Positions 4,833 through 7,536 of a DNA stretch of 7,536 nt are shown here, one piece after another. The stretch's first letter is position 1; the number at the start of each line of letters is the position of its first letter. The notes under the pieces were generated by a model that searched no databases, was not told the origin of the DNA, and saw only the letters and a list, made by a program, of their open reading frames with translations. The position numbers and the translations under genes are program-made. The stretch lies in assembly GCA_016200125.1 (NCBI GenBank), contig JACQFK010000484.1, forward strand, positions 1-7,536, given 5' to 3'. This DNA comes from Planctomycetota bacterium. GTDB lineage: Bacteria > Planctomycetota > MHYJ01 > JACPRB01.

Positions 4833-7536
4833 AGTCCACGAACATGAACTCGTTGGAGAGCAGGAGCACCTGGGCATAACGTTCCCAGGCGCTCAACATC
4901 TTGCGGGGCTTCGTCTCGGGGCCGCGGAACTCCGCCGCTGCGCTCCACTCCTGCGTGCCGCCCGCGGCGTTGCCCGGCGCCTCCACGAGGCGGATCACCG
5001 GCGACCAGACGAACGAATCGCTGTTCTCGTCGCCGCGGCAGTCGACCACGAAGTCGATCGTGTCGCCCTTCTTCACCTCGATGCGGCTCATCTTGGTCTC
5101 GGCGTCGGTGTTGTGCGCGGTCCAGGAGGCGAGCTCGCCCTCCTGGCTCGACACGATGCGGGCGCGGACGCCGTCGCCCTCCTTCTGGTGATGGCCCAGG
5201 ACGCCGGAGATCGCGATCGCGCCGTCGTGCTGGGCGACCCAGCGGCGCACCGCCGCGCCGACCGCCGGGTTGGAGGGATGGCCGCCTTCGGCCGTCAGCA
5301 GCACCCAGCCGAGCTTCGGGTCGGGAACCTTGGGCCCGCCCTGCCAGGCCATGCCCGTGAAATGCGGCAGCGGCCTGAAGTCGGTCACCCGCTTGGTGGT
5401 CTCGTCGTAGCGGCCCAGGCCGTACTGCCAGACGCTGGGCGCGCCCGCCACGGGGCCCTGGCGGCGCAGCTCGTTCTCCAGGTACTTGCGGCCGATCTCG
5501 AGCTCGTCCGCGGCCGGCGCGCGGCCGTAGAGCAGGCGGTAGATCTTCCGGATCCGCCCCTCCATCTCGCGCTCGCCGTCGATCTCCGGGCGCTTCACGA
5601 GCGCGCCCACCTGCTCGGTGACGAAGGGGCTGTTCATCAGGAAGAGCGCCTGCTGCGGGACCGTGGTGGTGTAGCGCCCCGGGCTGTGGGTGTCGGGGCT
5701 CGCGAAATCGAAGTTGCGGAAGGTCGCGGGCAGGTTCTGGCGGTCGATGAAGAGATACACCGAGCGGCGCTTGGCGAAGGTCTCCTGGGTCGGGTCGCCC
5801 ACCGTGTTGACGATCGTCTCGGCCTGCTGCTTCTGCTTCGAGGTCGGGTTCTCGCTCAGCTGGACCGAGCGGCCGCCCATCGCCAGGTCGAGCTGGCCGG
5901 AGGCCCAGAGGACCGAGTCGCGCATCCCCTCGAAGTCGAGCCTCTGGCGGCTGAACTTCCAGACGAAGCGGTTGTCGGGGTCCTTTTCCTTGTAGCCCGC
6001 GACGTCGTCGCTGCGCTGCTGCCAGGCGGCGGACGTGAGCATCAGCTTGTGGAGCTTCTTGACCGACCAGCCGCCCTCCACGAAGCGGATCGCCAGCCAG
6101 TCGAGCAGTTCGGGATGGGTGGGCGGCTCGCTGCGGAAGCCGAAGTCGCTCGGCGTCCGTACGATCGCGCCGCCGAAGTGGTAGCCCCAGACGCGGTTGG
6201 CCATGACCCGCGCGGTCAGCGGGTTGTCCTTGGACGCGATCAACTGGGCGAGCTCGAGGCGCCCGCTGCCCTCCTTGAAGGGCTCGCGCTTCTCCTGCGA
6301 GAGGATGGCGAGGAACTGGCGCGGCACCTTCTCGCCCTGGTTGTTCGGGTTGCCGCGGACCAGGACGTGCGGCTCGACGATCGGGCCGTCCTGGAGGGCC
6401 ATCGCCCGCTGGGGCGCACCCGGATGGCTCGCCTTGAGGGCGTCGACCTTGTTCTCCAGCTGGCGCTGCTTGTCGCGGTCCGCGCGGTTGTAGAGCTTCT
6501 CGGTGTCGGCCGGAGCAACGACCGTCGGGCTGTCGGGGGCCTTCAGGAGGTCGGACTTGACGAGCTCCGCGGCCAGCTTGTCGGCGCTTTCGCGGACGGG
6601 CTTCTCCCGCCATTCCGCGAAGATCGGGTCCTTGGCCTTCTCCAGGTAGGCCTTCCAGCGCTCGATCATGAACCCGATGAGGTCCTTCTTCTGGGCGAAG
6701 GCCCGCATCGACTCGTCGCCCTTGAGCGACTTGGCCTCATGGGCGGCCAGCAGGTAGTCGGCGATCGCCTTGGGCTGCTGGAGCGAGGCCAGGATCTTCG
6801 CGTAGCGCTCGTCGCGATACTTGGTCACCTCGGCCTGCAGCTTCGCGACCTCCGCGTCGTACTCGACGTTCGCGGGCGTTTTCTGAATCGTTCCGATCAG
6901 CGGCGCGTCCTTGGGCTCGATCGAGCTCGCGAAGACGCCGTAGAGCGAGTAGTAGTCCTTCGTGGGGATGGGGTCGAACTTGTGGTCATGGCAGCGGGCG
7001 CAGGCGACGGTGAGGCCCATCGTCCCGCGGCAGAGCACGTCGAGGCGGTCGTCAATGATGTCGGGCAGGCGGTTCAGGAAGCGGCGGCCGAGCGTGAGGA
7101 AGCCCATCGCCGCGAGGGAGCTCTTGTCCTCGCCGGGCTTCAGGCGGTCGGCGGCGATCTGCTGGAGGAGGAACTGGTCGTAGGGCAGGTCGTCGTTCAG
7201 CGCCTTGATGACCCAGTCGCGGTAGGTGTAAGCAAACGGGTAGCGCCGTTCCTCCTGGAAGACGTAGCCCTTGGTGTCGGAGTAGCGGGCGACGTCGAGC
7301 AAGTGCCGCGCCCAGCGCTCGCCGTAGCGGGGCGAAGCGAGCAGGCGGTCGATCAGCTTCTCGAAGGCATCGGCTGAGTCGTCAGCCAAGAACGCGGCAA
7401 TTTCCGCCGGCTCGGGGGGTAGGCCGGTCAAGTCGTACGTCGCACGTCGCAGCAGCGTCAGGCGATCGGCCTCGGGCGATAGCGACAAACCCTGTGCGGT
7501 CAGCTTTTCGATGACGAAAGCGTCGATCGGGTTGCG
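4831..7536 (-). CDS. DUF1549/DUF1553 (planctomycete PSCyt2/PSD1-type) protein (5' partial)
   Basis: The frame is open to the right edge; 901 residues are visible. Codons before the TTG at 7488 read NPIDAFVIEKLTAQG, the normal beginning of DUF1549, so the true start is outside the window, probably after a signal peptide and perhaps a PSCyt1 cytochrome-like domain as in many relatives. Visible numbering: DUF1549 about 1-206, with RRATYDLTGLPP (30-41) and CARCHDHKFDPIP (179-191). A Lys/Glu-rich helical spacer covers about 222-385. DUF1553 covers about 393-690, with RGNPNNQGEKVPR (394-406), ANRVWGYHFGG (446-456) and RSVYLFIDRQNLPATF (591-606). A beta-rich insert at about 722-851 (TAEGGHP, DGVRARIVSS, SDSFVWSP) precedes the last block LLSNEFMFVD. 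The family is typical of planctomycetes, usually next to DUF1501; its reaction is unknown. CxxCH could bind c-type haem, but a full haem site cannot be shown from sequence. Stop TAG. Confidence 0.95.
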   Translation of the reverse strand, partial: RNPIDAFVIEKLTAQGLSLSPEADRLTLLRRATYDLTGLPPEPAEIAAFLADDSADAFEKLIDRLLASPRYGERWARHLLDVARYSDTKGYVFQEERRYPFAYTYRDWVIKALNDDLPYDQFLLQQIAADRLKPGEDKSSLAAMGFLTLGRRFLNRLPDIIDDRLDVLCRGTMGLTVACARCHDHKFDPIPTKDYYSLYGVFASSIEPKDAPLIGTIQKTPANVEYDAEVAKLQAEVTKYRDERYAKILASLQQPKAIADYLLAAHEAKSLKGDESMRAFAQKKDLIGFMIERWKAYLEKAKDPIFAEWREKPVRESADKLAAELVKSDLLKAPDSPTVVAPADTEKLYNRADRDKQRQLENKVDALKASHPGAPQRAMALQDGPIVEPHVLVRGNPNNQGEKVPRQFLAILSQEKREPFKEGSGRLELAQLIASKDNPLTARVMANRVWGYHFGGAIVRTPSDFGFRSEPPTHPELLDWLAIRFVEGGWSVKKLHKLMLTSAAWQQRSDDVAGYKEKDPDNRFVWKFSRQRLDFEGMRDSVLWASGQLDLAMGGRSVQLSENPTSKQKQQAETIVNTVGDPTQETFAKRRSVYLFIDRQNLPATFRNFDFASPDTHSPGRYTTTVPQQALFLMNSPFVTEQVGALVKRPEIDGEREMEGRIRKIYRLLYGRAPAADELEIGRKYLENELRRQGPVAGAPSVWQYGLGRYDETTKRVTDFRPLPHFTGMAWQGGPKVPDPKLGWVLLTAEGGHPSNPAVGAAVRRWVAQHDGAIAISGVLGHHQKEGDGVRARIVSSQEGELASWTAHNTDAETKMSRIEVKKGDTIDFVVDCRGDENSDSFVWSPVIRLVEAPGNAAGGTQEWSAAAEFRGPETKPRKMLSAWERYAQVLLLSNEFMFVD
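4984..5373 (-). other. Beta-rich domain inserted near the C-terminus of the DUF1553 protein
   Basis: Between the helical end of DUF1553 (RKIYRLLYGRAPAADELE) and the last conserved block (WERYAQVLLLSNEFMFVD) lies a segment of about 130 residues rich in beta-type sequence: GWVLLTAEGGHP, AVRRWVAQHDGAIAISGVLG, DGVRARIVSS, IEVKKGDTIDFVVD, SDSFVWSPVI. It reads like a carbohydrate-binding-type beta sandwich. I recall similar segments in other planctomycete members of the family, so it is probably a known subfamily variant. Ligand binding is inference. Confidence 0.6.
6988..7002 (-). other. CxxCH motif (CARCH) of the DUF1549 domain
   Basis: These bases encode CARCH, followed by DHKFDPIP, inside the strongly conserved core of DUF1549. 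CxxCH is the covalent attachment motif for c-type haem, and the domain carries the informal name planctomycete cytochrome C domain (PSCyt2). It is the only such motif I see in this protein. Haem loading is not proven; binding another metal is possible. Confidence 0.65.

Noticed and set aside
3788..4834. A 348-codon + strand open frame opposite the DUF1501 gene
   Set aside because: Antisense shadow of a confidently identified gene, with no motif or start signal.
4823..6613. Extension of the DUF1501 frame far upstream of ATG 4822
   Set aside because: The extra part is Arg/Pro/Gly-rich shadow sequence over the DUF1553 gene. The Tat signal and ribosome-binding site fix the start at 4822.
5113..7377. 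A 754-codon open frame on the + strand opposite the DUF1553 gene
   Set aside because: It lies antisense to a gene with clear family motifs throughout, and its translation is rich in Arg, Ala, Val and Leu with no recognisable domain. Long antisense frames are expected in GC-rich coding DNA.
7486..7488. TTG as the start of the DUF1549/DUF1553 gene
   Set aside because: The 16 codons further upstream encode NPIDAFVIEKLTAQG, a conserved part of DUF1549, so the start lies beyond the right edge.

Overview
The window is strongly GC-rich (third codon positions are almost all G or C) and is coding nearly end to end. It holds four genes: two on the + strand (1-3377) and two on the - strand (7536-3374), converging at 3374-3377. 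The right half is a DUF1549/DUF1553 protein followed by a DUF1501 protein. This pair is a hallmark of Planctomycetota and also occurs in Verrucomicrobiota, Acidobacteriota and related lineages. With the Tat-type signal on the DUF1501 protein and the C-terminally anchored, PKD-rich exoprotein on the left, a GC-rich member of Planctomycetota or a neighbouring phylum is the most likely source. That is inference; no RNA marker is present.

Left block (+ strand). A large secreted or surface protein, cut off at the left edge, carries in order: the end of a beta-sandwich domain, a zincin-type metallopeptidase domain (HEIGH plus a downstream Glu), a PPC domain, three tandem PKD-like domains, an Ig-like domain, a further beta-rich region, and a Gly-rich, Cys-containing C-terminal sorting tail. 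Six bases after its stop, and in the same frame, starts a small two-helix membrane protein of unknown function (96 aa). The two are probably co-transcribed.

Right block (- strand). The DUF1549/DUF1553 protein runs in from the right edge and carries a conserved CxxCH motif and a beta-rich domain inserted before its last helix. Eight bases later starts the DUF1501 protein, an alkaline-phosphatase-superfamily-like protein with a twin-arginine signal. They form an operon of at least two genes whose promoter lies outside the window. The molecular role of these families is still unsettled. They are thought to act outside the cytoplasm.

The two blocks converge, so they are not one operon. The last + strand gene and the DUF1501 gene end inside the same palindromic CTAG, leaving no intergenic space. 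All four visible stop codons are TAG. I saw no tRNA or rRNA gene, CRISPR array, insertion sequence, convincing promoter or hairpin terminator, and no gene-free stretch above 300 bases. Much here belongs to known families. The parts least described are the metallopeptidase domain with its tail, the small membrane protein, and the tightly packed gene junctions.
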